DNA of 64,000 nt from CAVUCH01 sp963697705 (GCA_963697705.1 CAVOPA010000003.1:434001-498000), one strand, 5' to 3'; positions 8,188-19,547 are shown, counted from the stretch's first letter. Translations and numbers: made by a program. Notes: a model not told the origin generated them from the sequence alone.

Positions 8188-8199
8188 ATAGGCGAATCA
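8188..8199. promoter_or_regulatory. candidate operator upstream of the imuA-like gene
   Basis: ATAGGCGAATCA is the reverse complement of the 12-mer at the imuB-like gene. It lies in an AT-rich stretch that also contains TTCGCTATAG, a partial inverted match to TTCGCCTATG. The arrangement between two divergent genes is typical of a repressor site; which regulator binds it is unknown. Confidence 0.35.
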
Positions 8200-8254
8200 A
8201 CAGCGAATATAAGGAGATTATTTAGGTAATTTAACTGTTCCGCTTTACGAGCCC

Positions 8255-9193
8255 GTGCCAGAGTTTGCGCCGTTCCACCGCCGACGCTTACAATCCGAGC
8301 GGCTTCCCTGCCAAGGCACTCCAATTCCTCAAGTCCCTTCCCGACCCGCGCACCGTATACGACCGGCCATCGCCCGCCTTGTCATCACGGGGCTCACCCT
8401 GTGCGCTCCGGTGATCGTGTCGGCCCATGGCGACCTGCACGAGCAGATCGCTGCCGCGTCTCGCGCCATCGCCAGGCAGCCGGACGACGCGGCGCTCTAT
8501 CTCGCGCGCGGTGAGCTCTATCGCGCCCATCACGAAACAGAGCCCGCGCTCGCGGACTACGCGATCGCCCTACGCCTGGACCTGACCCTCGATGCCGCAC
8601 GGCTGGCCCGTGGGCGACTTCTCCTCGAGGCGGGCAGACCAGGCGATGCCCTGCCGGACCTCGATCGGTTTCTGGCGGCACAACCAAACCACGCTGAGGC
8701 GCTCGTCGTGCGCGCCCGGGCCCGGGCGGCGACCGCCGACCCGAGCCACGCGCGGATCGATTACGACCGTGCGCTCGGACTGTCACCGAATCCCGACTGG
8801 TACATCGAGCGCGCACGCCTCGTCCGCGCCTCTGCCGGCCCCGCCGCCGCCCTCGACGGACTCGACGAGGGCATGGCGCGGCTGGGTCCGGTGGTCACGC
8901 TCACGCTCGAGGCGATCGAATGCGAGTTGTCGCTCGGCGATTACGATGCCGCCCTCCTCCGCCTGGATCGCCTGACCGCCGCCTCCGGCGCGCATCCGCA
9001 CTGGACACTCCGCCGCGGCGACATCCTGCTGGCCGCCGGCCGTGCGCCTGACGCGCGCGCTGCCTTTATCACTGCTATCGCAGCGCTCGATGCGTTGCCG
9101 CCGGAGCGGCAGCATACGCGCCAGAACGAGGCGCTACGTGCCCATGCCGCATCGGCGCTGGCCGATCTCGAGATCGCGAAGAGAACCCCATGA
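8255..9193 (+). CDS. exported TPR-repeat protein
   Basis: A 312-residue protein. The only usable start in frame is GTG. A hydrophobic segment (ARLVITGLTLCAPVIVSA, about residues 39-57) looks like a signal peptide preceded by an unusually long basic leader, so true export is probable but not certain. From about residue 60 there are five or six tetratricopeptide repeats (for example YLARGELYRAHHETEPALAD, ARGRLLLEAGRPGDALPDLD). Its last codon overlaps the start of the metallophosphoesterase gene (ATGA), so the two are translationally coupled. TPR proteins are scaffolds; no enzymatic role is visible. Confidence 0.75.
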   Translation: MPEFAPFHRRRLQSERLPCQGTPIPQVPSRPAHRIRPAIARLVITGLTLCAPVIVSAHGDLHEQIAAASRAIARQPDDAALYLARGELYRAHHETEPALADYAIALRLDLTLDAARLARGRLLLEAGRPGDALPDLDRFLAAQPNHAEALVVRARARAATADPSHARIDYDRALGLSPNPDWYIERARLVRASAGPAAALDGLDEGMARLGPVVTLTLEAIECELSLGDYDAALLRLDRLTAASGAHPHWTLRRGDILLAAGRAPDARAAFITAIAALDALPPERQHTRQNEALRAHAASALADLEIAKRTP

Positions 9194-11154
9194 TTCAACA
9201 GGCCCGATCGCACCTTCGTCGTCATCCTGCGCCGCTGCTGCGTCTCGTCGCAGCTGTGCTCGCGCTCTCGACCCTCCCGGCATCACCCGCGCGGGCTCAA
9301 TCCCCGCTCGTGCCCGCCGGGAGCGTGTGGAGGTATCTCGACACCGGCTCCGATCAGGGCACCGCCTGGCGCGCCGCCGCGTTCAACGACACCGGGTGGA
9401 AGAGCGGCGCAGCGGAACTCGGGTATGGCGACGGCGACGAAGCCACGATCGTTGGCTACGGCCCGAACAGCACCGCCAAGTACGTCACCACGTATTTCCG
9501 CCGGGCTTTCAGCGTTGCCAATCCGTCGGCCTACGGCGGGCTCACCCTGCGCATGCTCCGCGATGACGGCGCCGTGGTCTATCTGAACGGTACGGAGGTG
9601 TTCCGCACCAACATGCCGGCAGGCGCGATCACGGCATCCACATTCGCGTCGTCAGTCGTGCTCGACGCGAACGAGCGGACCTACGTGACAGCCAGCGTGA
9701 ACCCGGCGCTGCTCGTCGCAGGTACGAACGTCCTCGCGGTCGAGATCCACCAGTCGGACCTCACCAGCAGCGACATCAGCTTCAACCTCGAGCTGACGTC
9801 CTCGTCGTCGGTGACGCTCACGCGCGGGCCCTACCTGCAATTGGGCACACCATCCAGCACCGTGGTGCGGTGGCGAACGAGCGCACCGGTCGTCGGCCGC
9901 GTGCAGTACGGCCAGGCCGCGGGCGCCAACACCTGGGCAGCCGAGGACACCGTGGCGACGACGGAGCACGTGGTGACCCTCACGGGTCTGCTGCCGAACA
10001 CGGCGTACTACTACTCGGTCGGCAGCGGCACGACCGTGCTCGCCGGCGGTGACGCGACGCATTTCTTCCTGACCCCGCCGGTGGCGGGCACCAGCAAGGC
10101 CACGCGGGTGTGGGTACTCGGCGACTCCGGCACGGCCAACGCGAACGTGCGGGCGGTCCGCGACGCGTACTACGCGTACACGGGCACGCGGCATACGAAC
10201 CTGTGGCTGATGCTCGGCGACAACGCGTACACGAGCGGCACCGATGCGGAGTTCCAGGCCGCAGTGTTCGACATCTTTCCGACGATGCTCCGGAAGAGCG
10301 TCCTCTGGCCGACGCTTGGGAACCACGACGGCGTCAGCGCCGACTCGGCGACGCAGACGGGGCCGTACTACAACATCTTCACGCTGCCCAAGTCAGGTGA
10401 GGCCGGCGGTCTCGCGTCTGGAACGGAGGCGTACTACTCGTTCGATTACGCCAACATCCACTTCGTCTGCCTCGAGTCGTTCGAAACCAACCGGTCGGCG
10501 ACCGGGCCGATGCTCACGTGGCTGCAGAACGACCTGGCGAGCACCACGCAGCCGTGGGTCATCGCGTTTTTCCACCATCCGCCGTATTCGAAGGGCTCAC
10601 ACGATTCCGACACCGACATCGAGCTCAAGGAGATGCGGCAGAACGCGCTGCCCATCCTCGAGAATGCCGGGGTTGACCTGGTGCTCTCCGGGCACAGCCA
10701 TTCCTACGAACGCTCGTTCCTCATCGACGGCCATTACGGCACGTCGAGCACCTTCACGTCGTCGATGAAGAAGAACGGCGGCAGCGGACGCGAGGACGGA
10801 ACGGGCGCATACAGGAAGCCCACCTACGGCATCGCCGCCCACGAGGGGGCCGTCTACGCCGTGGCCGGCAGCTCGGGGCAGACAAGCGGCGGGCTTCTCA
10901 ACCACCCGGCCATGTTCATCTCGCTGAACAGCCTGGGCTCGATGGTGCTCGACGTGAACGGCAACCGGCTCGACGCTGCGTTCATCGACCAGGCCGGCGT
11001 GAAGCGCGACTACTTCACGATTCTGAAGGGCGCCACGTCGTCCGGCAGCACACCGTATGGCGGTACGGCCGTGACCCTGCCCGGAACGATGCAGATCGAG
11101 AACTTCGATCAGGGGGGTTCTCGACGTGGCGTACCTGGACACGACGACAGGTAA
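9190..11154 (+). CDS. secreted purple-acid-phosphatase-like metallophosphoesterase
   Basis: A 654-residue exported protein (signal peptide ending about ASPARAQ, residue 37). Residues 42-205 form a beta-sandwich-like domain (WRYLDTGSDQGTAWRAAAFN onward). Residues 210-298 match the fibronectin-like N-terminal domain of purple acid phosphatases (RGPYLQLGTPSSTVVRW). The dimetal catalytic domain follows: GDSG at 311, GDNAY at 343-347, GNHD at 377-380, HH at 462-463 and GHSHSYER at 501-508, all the expected ligands. It should hydrolyse phosphomonoesters in the periplasm or outside the cell. The reading frame ends early, within a run of six Gs, inside what was a C-terminal CBM6-like domain (see the fragment entry). 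Coupled to the upstream TPR gene by an ATGA overlap. Confidence 0.88.
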   Translation: MIQQARSHLRRHPAPLLRLVAAVLALSTLPASPARAQSPLVPAGSVWRYLDTGSDQGTAWRAAAFNDTGWKSGAAELGYGDGDEATIVGYGPNSTAKYVTTYFRRAFSVANPSAYGGLTLRMLRDDGAVVYLNGTEVFRTNMPAGAITASTFASSVVLDANERTYVTASVNPALLVAGTNVLAVEIHQSDLTSSDISFNLELTSSSSVTLTRGPYLQLGTPSSTVVRWRTSAPVVGRVQYGQAAGANTWAAEDTVATTEHVVTLTGLLPNTAYYYSVGSGTTVLAGGDATHFFLTPPVAGTSKATRVWVLGDSGTANANVRAVRDAYYAYTGTRHTNLWLMLGDNAYTSGTDAEFQAAVFDIFPTMLRKSVLWPTLGNHDGVSADSATQTGPYYNIFTLPKSGEAGGLASGTEAYYSFDYANIHFVCLESFETNRSATGPMLTWLQNDLASTTQPWVIAFFHHPPYSKGSHDSDTDIELKEMRQNALPILENAGVDLVLSGHSHSYERSFLIDGHYGTSSTFTSSMKKNGGSGREDGTGAYRKPTYGIAAHEGAVYAVAGSSGQTSGGLLNHPAMFISLNSLGSMVLDVNGNRLDAAFIDQAGVKRDYFTILKGATSSGSTPYGGTAVTLPGTMQIENFDQGGSRRGVPGHDDR

Positions 11155-11560
11155 CGCCGGTGACGAGTACCGGACGACGAATGTCGACATCGAGGGGACC
11201 ACCGACACGGGCGGCGGGTACAACGTCGGGTGGACACGTCCGGGCGAGTGGCTGAAGTACCGGTGAGCGTGACCGCCACGGGCACCTACACGCTCGACGT
11301 ACCGAGTGGCGAACGTCGGTACGGGAGCCCGGTTCCATGTGGAGATCGACGGCGTGGATCGCACAGGTCCGATCGCGGTGCCAAACACCGGCGGCTGGCA
11401 GACATGGCAGACCGTGACGAAAACCGGACTATCGATGACCGCCGGGACCCACGCGGTGACGCTCGTGCTGGATGTCGCATCCGTCGAGAACGGCGGCGTC
11501 GGCAATTACAATTGGCTCCGTGTGCGGTCAACTGACGTGCCTGACCGCCGGTCTCCTTGA
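11112..11560 (+). pseudogene. frameshifted CBM6-like C-terminal domain of the phosphoesterase
   Basis: Beyond the phosphoesterase stop, coding sense continues in changed frames. Removing one G from the run at 11112-11117 restores VAYLDTTTGNAGDEYRTTNV and GWTRPGEWLKY. A missing base near 11261 then switches frame to VSVTATGTYTLDV. An extra base near 11302 leads to VANVGTGARFHVEIDGVD and a final segment ending at the stop. The reconstructed text is a typical carbohydrate-binding module 6 (EYRxxxVDIExxxD..GGYNVGW...GEWLKY), common at the C-terminus of secreted enzymes. Three single-base shifts in about 200 bp mean either real decay or sequence errors. Confidence 0.7.
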
Positions 11561-11689
11561 CCGCCGCGGGTGACCTCGGGAAAACTCGAATCGAAACTTT
11601 CGAGTGCGACACGGAGTATCGTTCCGGTCGTTCGCGCGCCCGCAGCCTGCCGGGGCGTTCACTTCAGCCTGTTCAGCCTCGATGATCCC

Positions 11690-12655
11690 ATGACGCATCC
11701 TGCACTCGCTCGCGCTCACGCCGCCATCTCGGCTCTCGCTGTCCTGCTGGCGCTCCTCGGTACGAGCGCCGAGGCGTCCGCACAGCGTCTGAAGGTCATC
11801 CTCGACACGGACATCGGCGACGACATCGACGATGGCTGGGCGCTGGGGTTGGCGATGCAGTCGCCGACACTGGAACTGATGGGCGTGACAATCACGCACG
11901 GCAACACGCCGGCACGTGCGAAAGTTGCCTGCAAGCTGTTGCACGTCGGCGGCCGCGATGACGTGCCCGTGGCGGTAGGGCGCAAGACCGGTGACGAACC
12001 CGAGTACCAGTTCACGTGGGCCGAGGATTTTACGACCAAGGCGCCGGTGAATCAGCCCGCCGCCGACTTCATCATCGAGACCGTGCGCAAGCAGCCCGGC
12101 GAGATCACTCTGGTCGCCGTCGGACCGCTCGAGAATGTCGCCGACGCGCTCCGAAAGGATCCCGGCATCGCAAAGCTGTTCAAGCGGGTCGTCCTCATGA
12201 GCGGATCGATCGGGGCGTCGGCGGTGCAATCGGCCCCCATCCCCGAGTGGAACGTCGTTGCGTCAACCCCGGACGCCCAGGTGGTGTACGCCGCCGGGCT
12301 GCCGATCACAACGGTGCCCCTCGACTCCACCACGTACGTCACGCTCAAGGACGAGGAGCGCGAGCGGCTTCGCAAGCACGATTCTCCGGTGACGCGTGCC
12401 CTCGAGGCGCTGTACCGATTGTGGCTCGAGAACCCCACGTCGCGCATGACGCTTCACGATCAACTCGCCGTTGCCGAGACGGTGCGGCCAGGCGCGTTCT
12501 TCGGCCGGAAGGACACGCTCTCGCTGATCGTGGACGACAAGGGCTACACGAAGGTCGATGCTGCACGCGGCAAGCCCACCACCGTCTGCTTCGAGCCGAA
12601 GCGCGACGAATTCATGGCTTTCTACCTGGACGGGCTGATGGGGGCTGGACGGTAG
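11690..12655 (+). CDS. exported nucleoside hydrolase (IUNH family)
   Basis: A 321-residue inosine-uridine-preferring nucleoside hydrolase homologue. The N-terminal signal peptide ends near EASAQ (about residue 32). It is followed at once by the calcium-binding signature VILDTDIGDDIDDGWAL, with the aspartates that hold the catalytic ion. VTITHGNTPAR and LVAVGPLENVADAL are further family segments. These enzymes split the N-glycosidic bond of nucleosides to base and ribose; the signal peptide suggests periplasmic salvage. The ATG after the stretch SLDD was chosen because the signal peptide begins there. A coding-compatible upstream extension exists but has no family similarity. Confidence 0.88.
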   Translation: MTHPALARAHAAISALAVLLALLGTSAEASAQRLKVILDTDIGDDIDDGWALGLAMQSPTLELMGVTITHGNTPARAKVACKLLHVGGRDDVPVAVGRKTGDEPEYQFTWAEDFTTKAPVNQPAADFIIETVRKQPGEITLVAVGPLENVADALRKDPGIAKLFKRVVLMSGSIGASAVQSAPIPEWNVVASTPDAQVVYAAGLPITTVPLDSTTYVTLKDEERERLRKHDSPVTRALEALYRLWLENPTSRMTLHDQLAVAETVRPGAFFGRKDTLSLIVDDKGYTKVDAARGKPTTVCFEPKRDEFMAFYLDGLMGAGR

Positions 12656-12845
12656 GCGCTGGAGGTTAGGGGCTGGAGGCTGGGGGCTGGGGGCTGGAGG
12701 CTGGAGGCTGGAGGCTGGAGGCTATAGGCGGGCGGCGGGAAATCGGCGGCTCGCGGCTGAAGCGCTGCCCTCGCGGCCGAATCACGCAGGTGCCGGTCAG
12801 ACTGGTTTTATCACAGGGCTCCAGCCTCCAGCCCCCGGCGCCTCT
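12656..12845. repeat. fold-back element with GGCTGGA heptad arms
   Basis: Right after the nucleoside hydrolase stop come nine or so units GGCTGGA/GGCTGGG. About 90 bp later the inverse array GGCTCCA GCCTCCA GCCCCCG appears and overlaps the stop codon of the convergent small membrane gene. The two arrays can pair into a hairpin separating the convergent genes. The spacer (about 12731-12815) has no recognisable feature. Confidence 0.85.
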
Positions 12846-13113
12846 AGTGTCCCTCGAGCCCCGTGCGGCGCTCGCGACTTTCGATCGCGCGGCCTTCGGC
12901 CGACAGACTGGACGAGCGCACCGTTGGCGTCCCTTTGCGCGCGAGGTAGAGGAAGCTTGCGCCGAAGATGAGCATTCCCACCCCGGCGACGATGTTCACC
13001 TGCAGGCCGAGGAGCATGTGCCGAGCCTCGACGTCGCCCGACATGAGGCCGTAGACCGTGAGCAGCAGCCCGTAAATGGCGAAGATGGCGCCGACCGGTA
13101 ACCGGATGTCCAC
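12844..13113 (-). CDS. small two-helix membrane protein, symporter partner
   Basis: An 89-residue protein with two hydrophobic helices (LPVGAIFAIYGLLLTVYGLM and LGLQVNIVAGVGMLIFGASF) and a charged C-terminal tail. It starts with GTG nine bases after the stop of the symporter gene and has a strong ribosome site, GGGAGG. SSS-family symporters often need a small membrane subunit encoded beside them, so a role as an accessory subunit is likely. I do not recognise the family by name. Confidence 0.75.
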   Translation of the reverse strand: MDIRLPVGAIFAIYGLLLTVYGLMSGDVEARHMLLGLQVNIVAGVGMLIFGASFLYLARKGTPTVRSSSLSAEGRAIESRERRTGLEGH

Positions 13114-13122
13114 GCGGCCTCC

Positions 13123-14943
<1,821 letters not shown>

Positions 14944-15159
14944 GCGGCCTCCGGAGGAGCGGGCGGACGCCGGCTGCCGAACGGGTCGGGCGCCAGGCGG
15001 CAAATCGCGCGCATGGTACTACAGGCGTACAGATCGGCCACCAGCGCCTCGGCTCAGGATACCGCCTTGACAACGCGATCACTGCCCAGCTATTTTCGGG
15101 AGGTTGTCTACGCTCCGGAACGGCGTATTGCGGCACTCCCTTTGCTCAGGCATCCCATC

Positions 15160-15537
15160 ATGAATCCCCGATCCCTTTTACTCGCTGGTGTTCTCGGGTT
15201 GTCGCTGGCGGCCGCGGCCGGCGCGCAGACCGCGGCGACGGGCAAGACCGCCGAAGAGAACTACAAGGCCGTGTGCCAGCCCTGCCACATGGCCGACGGG
15301 AACGCGGCACTCGAACCGATGAACTTCGCGGACGGCAAGTGGAAGCACGGCACGACGGTGCAGGAGCTCGCGAAGGTGATCACCAACGGTGTCCCTGGGA
15401 CGGCCATGATGCCGTTCAAGACCCGGTTCTCGGAGCAGGAGATCCTCGAGCTGGCGAAGTACGTCCGGCACTTCGATCCGAAGCTGAAGGGCGCTCCCGC
15501 GTCGGCGGCCAAGAAGAAGCCGGCGGCCACGAAATAG
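15160..15537 (+). CDS. periplasmic mono-haem cytochrome c
   Basis: A 125-residue c-type cytochrome. The signal peptide runs to about GAQ (residue 23). The haem site is C39-Q-P-C42-H43, and the likely methionine ligand is M83 or M84 in GTAMMPFKTRF. The C-terminus is lysine-rich. Small cytochromes like this accept electrons from periplasmic dehydrogenases, and in this gene neighbourhood a GMC-type sugar dehydrogenase (30.7-32.5 kb here) would be a suitable donor. The ATG at MNPRSLLL is used because the signal peptide starts there. It is transcribed divergently from the symporter gene. Confidence 0.9.
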   Translation: MNPRSLLLAGVLGLSLAAAAGAQTAATGKTAEENYKAVCQPCHMADGNAALEPMNFADGKWKHGTTVQELAKVITNGVPGTAMMPFKTRFSEQEILELAKYVRHFDPKLKGAPASAAKKKPAATK

Positions 15538-15660
15538 GGGCTGGACCGCCGGCCACCCGAGCCTCACGCCTGGCGCCACACCTGCCTGCCCTGTTGCGCG
15601 TCGGGCGTTGACTGCCCGTACCCGCGTCGGTCATTCTTCACGCGTTCATCGAGCACAGAC

Positions 15661-16806
15661 ATGGCACACGTCAACGTGGCACTCATCGGGTATGCCTTCA
15701 TGGGCCGGGCGCACAGCAATGCGTGGCGCCAGGTCGCACGCTTCTTCACGCCGACGCTGACGCCCCGCCTGAAAGTGATCTGCGGGCGAGACGCGAAGAA
15801 CGTCAAGGAAGCTGCCGATCGCCTGGGGTGGGACGAGGCCGCGACCGACTGGCGGGACGTCGTCAACCGACCGGATATCGACATCATCGACATCAGCACG
15901 CCCGGCGACAGTCACGCGGAGATCGCGATCGCGGCGGCCAAAGCGGGCAAGGTGGTCTTCTGCGAGAAGCCGCTCGCGAACACGGTGCGCGAGGCGCAGC
16001 AGATGCTCGCAGCGGTGGAGAAGGCGGGCGTCATCCACATGGTCTGCCACAACTACCGGCGTGCTCCGGCGGTGATGCTGGCCAGGCAGCTGATCGACGA
16101 GGGAAAGCTCGGACGCCTGTACCACTATCGCGGCACGTACCTGCAGGACTGGGTAGCCGATCCGAGCGTGCCGCTGTACTGGCGGCTTCAGAAGGACAAG
16201 GCAGGCTCGGGTGCGCTCGGCGACATCGCGTCGCACTCACTCGACCTGGCGCGCTTCCTGGTCGGTGAGATCACCGAGGTCACCGCCGCGCTCGAGACCT
16301 TCGTCAAGGAACGGCCGCTGCCCGACAATCCGAAGAAGAAGGGACCTGTGACGGTGGACGACGCGTCGGCGTCGATCGTGCGGTTCGACAACGGCGCGCT
16401 CGGCACCATCGAGGCGTCGCGGTTCGCGACCGGACGCAAGAACTACAACCGCTTCGAAATCAACGGCAGCAAGGGCTCGGTGGCGTTCGACATGGAACGC
16501 ATGAACGAGCTCGAGGTCTACCTGACGGGCGACGACAAGTCGGTCCAGGGCTTTCATACCGTGATGGTCACCGAGCCGCACCACCCGTACTTCAGCGCGT
16601 GGTGGCCGGCGGGCCACATCATCGGCTACGAGCACACGTTCATCCACACCGTCTACGATCTGCTGCAGGCGGTCGCGGCCAACAAGCTGCCGGCGCCCAA
16701 CTTCGCGGACGGCGTGCAGAATCAGCGGGTGCTGGCGGCGATGGAGAAGTCGGCGGGAACGAAGCGGTGGGTGACGGTGTCAGGCAGTGCGCGCGGTGCA
16801 GCGTAA
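15661..16806 (+). CDS. Gfo/Idh/MocA-family oxidoreductase (cytoplasmic)
   Basis: A 381-residue NAD(P)-dependent oxidoreductase with no signal peptide. The Rossmann start is VNVALIGYAFMGRAHSNAW. The family motif EKPLA occurs at VVFCEKPLANTVREAQQM, and the C-terminal domain includes HMVCHNYRRAPAV. Members oxidise or reduce hydroxyl groups of sugars, inositols or glycosides; C3 oxidation of glycosides is a common activity. A TIM-barrel isomerase gene follows 95 bp downstream, separated by two heptad arrays, and the two may act on the same sugar. Confidence 0.88.
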   Translation: MAHVNVALIGYAFMGRAHSNAWRQVARFFTPTLTPRLKVICGRDAKNVKEAADRLGWDEAATDWRDVVNRPDIDIIDISTPGDSHAEIAIAAAKAGKVVFCEKPLANTVREAQQMLAAVEKAGVIHMVCHNYRRAPAVMLARQLIDEGKLGRLYHYRGTYLQDWVADPSVPLYWRLQKDKAGSGALGDIASHSLDLARFLVGEITEVTAALETFVKERPLPDNPKKKGPVTVDDASASIVRFDNGALGTIEASRFATGRKNYNRFEINGSKGSVAFDMERMNELEVYLTGDDKSVQGFHTVMVTEPHHPYFSAWWPAGHIIGYEHTFIHTVYDLLQAVAANKLPAPNFADGVQNQRVLAAMEKSAGTKRWVTVSGSARGAA

Positions 16807-16884
16807 TGCACAATGCACGATGCACAATGCACATCGACGATGCCGGCTGCACGGCCTGAAGCCCGGAGCCCGGAGCCCGGAGCC
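16804..16884. repeat. TGCACAA and GCCCGGA heptad arrays
   Basis: The TAA stop of the oxidoreductase gene runs into four units of the ATGCACA heptad (one mutated to GATGCAC). After 25 bp follow three perfect GCCCGGA units. Both arrays have a 7-bp period but unrelated sequence. They end 18 bp before the start codon of the isomerase gene. Confidence 0.8.
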
Positions 16885-16901
16885 AAAGAGGAGACATCCC
16901 T

Positions 16902-17864
16902 ATGCGTATCGGCGTCTTTGCAGTCCTGTTCGGCAACAAGCCATTTGAAGAGACCCTCGATTACCTGAAGGAACTCGGGGTCGGCGCAATCGAGATCGGC
17001 ACGGGCGCGTATCCGGGGAACGCTCACTGCAACCCGGCGGATCTGCTCGCCGACGGAGGCAAGCTCAAGGCGTTTGGGAAGGCCATCGAGGATCGGGGGC
17101 TCGTCATCAGCGCGCTCAGCTGCCACGGGAACCCGATTCATCCCGACCCGCAGATTGCCACGGAGCATCACAAGGTCTTCGAGCAGACCGTGCAGCTTGC
17201 CCAACGGCTCGGCGTGAAGCAGGTGATCACGTTCAGCGGCTGTCCGGGCGGAGACCCATCCGCCAGGCAGCCAAACTGGATCACGGCGCCCTGGCCGCCC
17301 GAGTACCTCGAGATGCTCGAATGGCAGTGGACGGAGAAGGTCATTCCCTACTGGACCCAGACGGCGAAGACGTGTCAGTCGGCGGGCGTGCGCGTGGCAA
17401 TTGAGATGCACCCCAATTTCGTCGTCTACAACCCCGAGACGATGCTGCGGCTGCGCGACGTGGCCCGCGGCACCATTGGCTGCAATTTCGATCCGAGCCA
17501 CATGTTCTGGCAGCAGGTCGACGTGCCATCGGCGATCCGGGCGCTCGGCGACTGCATCTACCACGTGCACGCGAAAGACTGCCGCATCGATGCGCAGAAC
17601 ACCGCCGTGAACGGCGTGCTCGACACGAAGAAGTACACCGACGAGATCAAGCGCTCCTGGATCTTCCGTACCGTCGGCTACGGCAACGGGGAGAGCGTCT
17701 GGCGTGACATCATCTCGAACCTGCGCCTCGTCGGCTACGACCATGTCATCAGCATCGAGCACGAAGACAGCCTGATGTCGGGCGACGAAGGGCTGAAGAA
17801 GGCGATCGCGTTTCTGAAACAGATCGTCATCGAAGCACCGGCCGGAACGGCGTATTGGGCTTAA
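16902..17864 (+). CDS. sugar phosphate isomerase/epimerase family (TIM barrel)
   Basis: A 320-residue protein of the AP-endonuclease-2-like TIM-barrel superfamily, which includes xylose isomerase, IolE and IolI. It starts MRIGVFAVLFGNKPFEETLD, has GVGAIEIGTGAYPGNAHCN, and ends with metal-site segments VAIEMHPNFVVYN, GCNFDPSHMFWQQ, YHVHAKD and VISIEHED (E, D, H and E ligands). It should bind a divalent metal and isomerise, epimerise or eliminate on a keto sugar. AGAGGAGA lies eight bases before the ATG. Following the Gfo/Idh/MocA gene, it may process the 3-keto product of that enzyme (inference). Confidence 0.87.
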   Translation: MRIGVFAVLFGNKPFEETLDYLKELGVGAIEIGTGAYPGNAHCNPADLLADGGKLKAFGKAIEDRGLVISALSCHGNPIHPDPQIATEHHKVFEQTVQLAQRLGVKQVITFSGCPGGDPSARQPNWITAPWPPEYLEMLEWQWTEKVIPYWTQTAKTCQSAGVRVAIEMHPNFVVYNPETMLRLRDVARGTIGCNFDPSHMFWQQVDVPSAIRALGDCIYHVHAKDCRIDAQNTAVNGVLDTKKYTDEIKRSWIFRTVGYGNGESVWRDIISNLRLVGYDHVISIEHEDSLMSGDEGLKKAIAFLKQIVIEAPAGTAYWA

Positions 17865-17865
17865 C

Positions 17866-17930
17866 CTTACCGTCAACCGTTAACCGTCAACCGTTAACCG
17901 TTGACCGTTGACCGTTGACCGTTGACCGTA
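17866..17930. repeat. CCGTTAA/CCGTTGA heptad array
   Basis: Nine consecutive 7-bp units CCGTCAA, CCGTTAA, CCGTTGA, beginning just behind the TAA of the isomerase gene. It is the cleanest heptad array in the window. It resembles the arrays near 6868, 7088 and 50202, which use the same heptad in either orientation. Confidence 0.9.
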
Positions 17931-17971
17931 GGAGCGGATCGGATTTGCCGGAAAGGAAAGGGTTCCCGTCT

Positions 17972-18571
17972 ATGCCATCTGAACTCACCCGGCGTCAGGC
18001 GCTTCGGCACCTCGCGACGGGCGGCGCGGCGGCGGTGACGGCACCACTCTGGGTCGAGGATCTCCTCGCCCTGGCAGATCAGCATGCGGCGCACCGGCCA
18101 TCGCCGGAAGCGCGCGCCGGCGCCTGGACGCCGAGGGTGTTCGATCCGGGCCAGAATGAGCTGGTCATCACGCTGACCGAGCTGATCATCCCGCAGACCG
18201 AGACGCCTGGGGCCAAGGCGGCGAAGGTCAACGAGTACATCGACGCCGTGCTCGCGGACGCCAAACCCGAGGATCGGAGTAAATTCCTGCAGGGCCTCGC
18301 ATGGATCGACACGCGAAGCCAAGAGCGCTTTCAATCGCGGTTCTTGACCGCCCAGCCGCCGCAGCAAATCGAGCTGCTGACCACCCTCAGCACCGCGACG
18401 ACGACGACACCGGCCGACATGGCGGGTGTGGAATTCTTCCAGGCCCTCAAGGGCATGACGATTACCGGCTTCTACACCTCCGAAGCCGGCCTGCTCCAGG
18501 ACATCGGCGACGACGGCCAGGTGTTCTTCACGGAGTTCAAGGGCTGCCAGCACAAGGAGCACGGCGCGTAG
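17972..18571 (+). CDS. gluconate 2-dehydrogenase subunit 3 family protein
   Basis: A 199-residue protein with a Tat-like leader (TRRQALRHLATGGAAAVTAP; twin arginine RRQ). It has the subunit-3 core FDPGQNELVITLTELIIPQT followed by ETPGAKAAKVNEYIDAVLAD, and ends with GFYTSEAGLLQDI and a C-terminal segment. This small subunit normally helps export or assemble a FAD-containing GMC dehydrogenase. No GMC gene is adjacent here; the nearest is 12 kb away and has its own subunit 3. It may serve a GMC partner encoded elsewhere. The ATG at MPSELTRRQ is used because it places the twin arginines near the N-terminus; AAAGG lies about ten bases upstream. Confidence 0.82.
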   Translation: MPSELTRRQALRHLATGGAAAVTAPLWVEDLLALADQHAAHRPSPEARAGAWTPRVFDPGQNELVITLTELIIPQTETPGAKAAKVNEYIDAVLADAKPEDRSKFLQGLAWIDTRSQERFQSRFLTAQPPQQIELLTTLSTATTTTPADMAGVEFFQALKGMTITGFYTSEAGLLQDIGDDGQVFFTEFKGCQHKEHGA

Positions 18572-18794
18572 GAGAGCCCGTTCGACGGACTCTCGGGCTG
18601 GCGTATCTGACATGCAGGATGCACGATGCGTAGAGACGTGGGCGCAGAGTGTCAGCCGTGACGACAAGGCTCTGCATTCGGCATGCGCGAATGCGCTCGG
18701 GACCGCGTCGTCGCAGGCCCCTCGTCTGCACACAGATCGATCGGCGGCAGTGGCTGGACTTCGAAGTGCGGCGGTGAGCATGCGCGGACGCGGA

Positions 18795-18800
18795 TAGAAT
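18795..18800 (+). promoter_or_regulatory. -10 box TAGAAT, leaderless ABC operon promoter
   Basis: TAGAAT, then exactly six bases (CCGTCC), then the GTG start of the ABC ATPase. No ribosome binding site is present. The rest of the 235-bp gap after the subunit-3 gene contains a short ATGCAGG/ATGCACG heptad run near 18611 and nothing else that I recognise. Confidence 0.5.
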
Positions 18801-18806
18801 CCGTCC

Positions 18807-19543
<737 letters not shown>

Positions 19544-19547
<4 letters not shown>

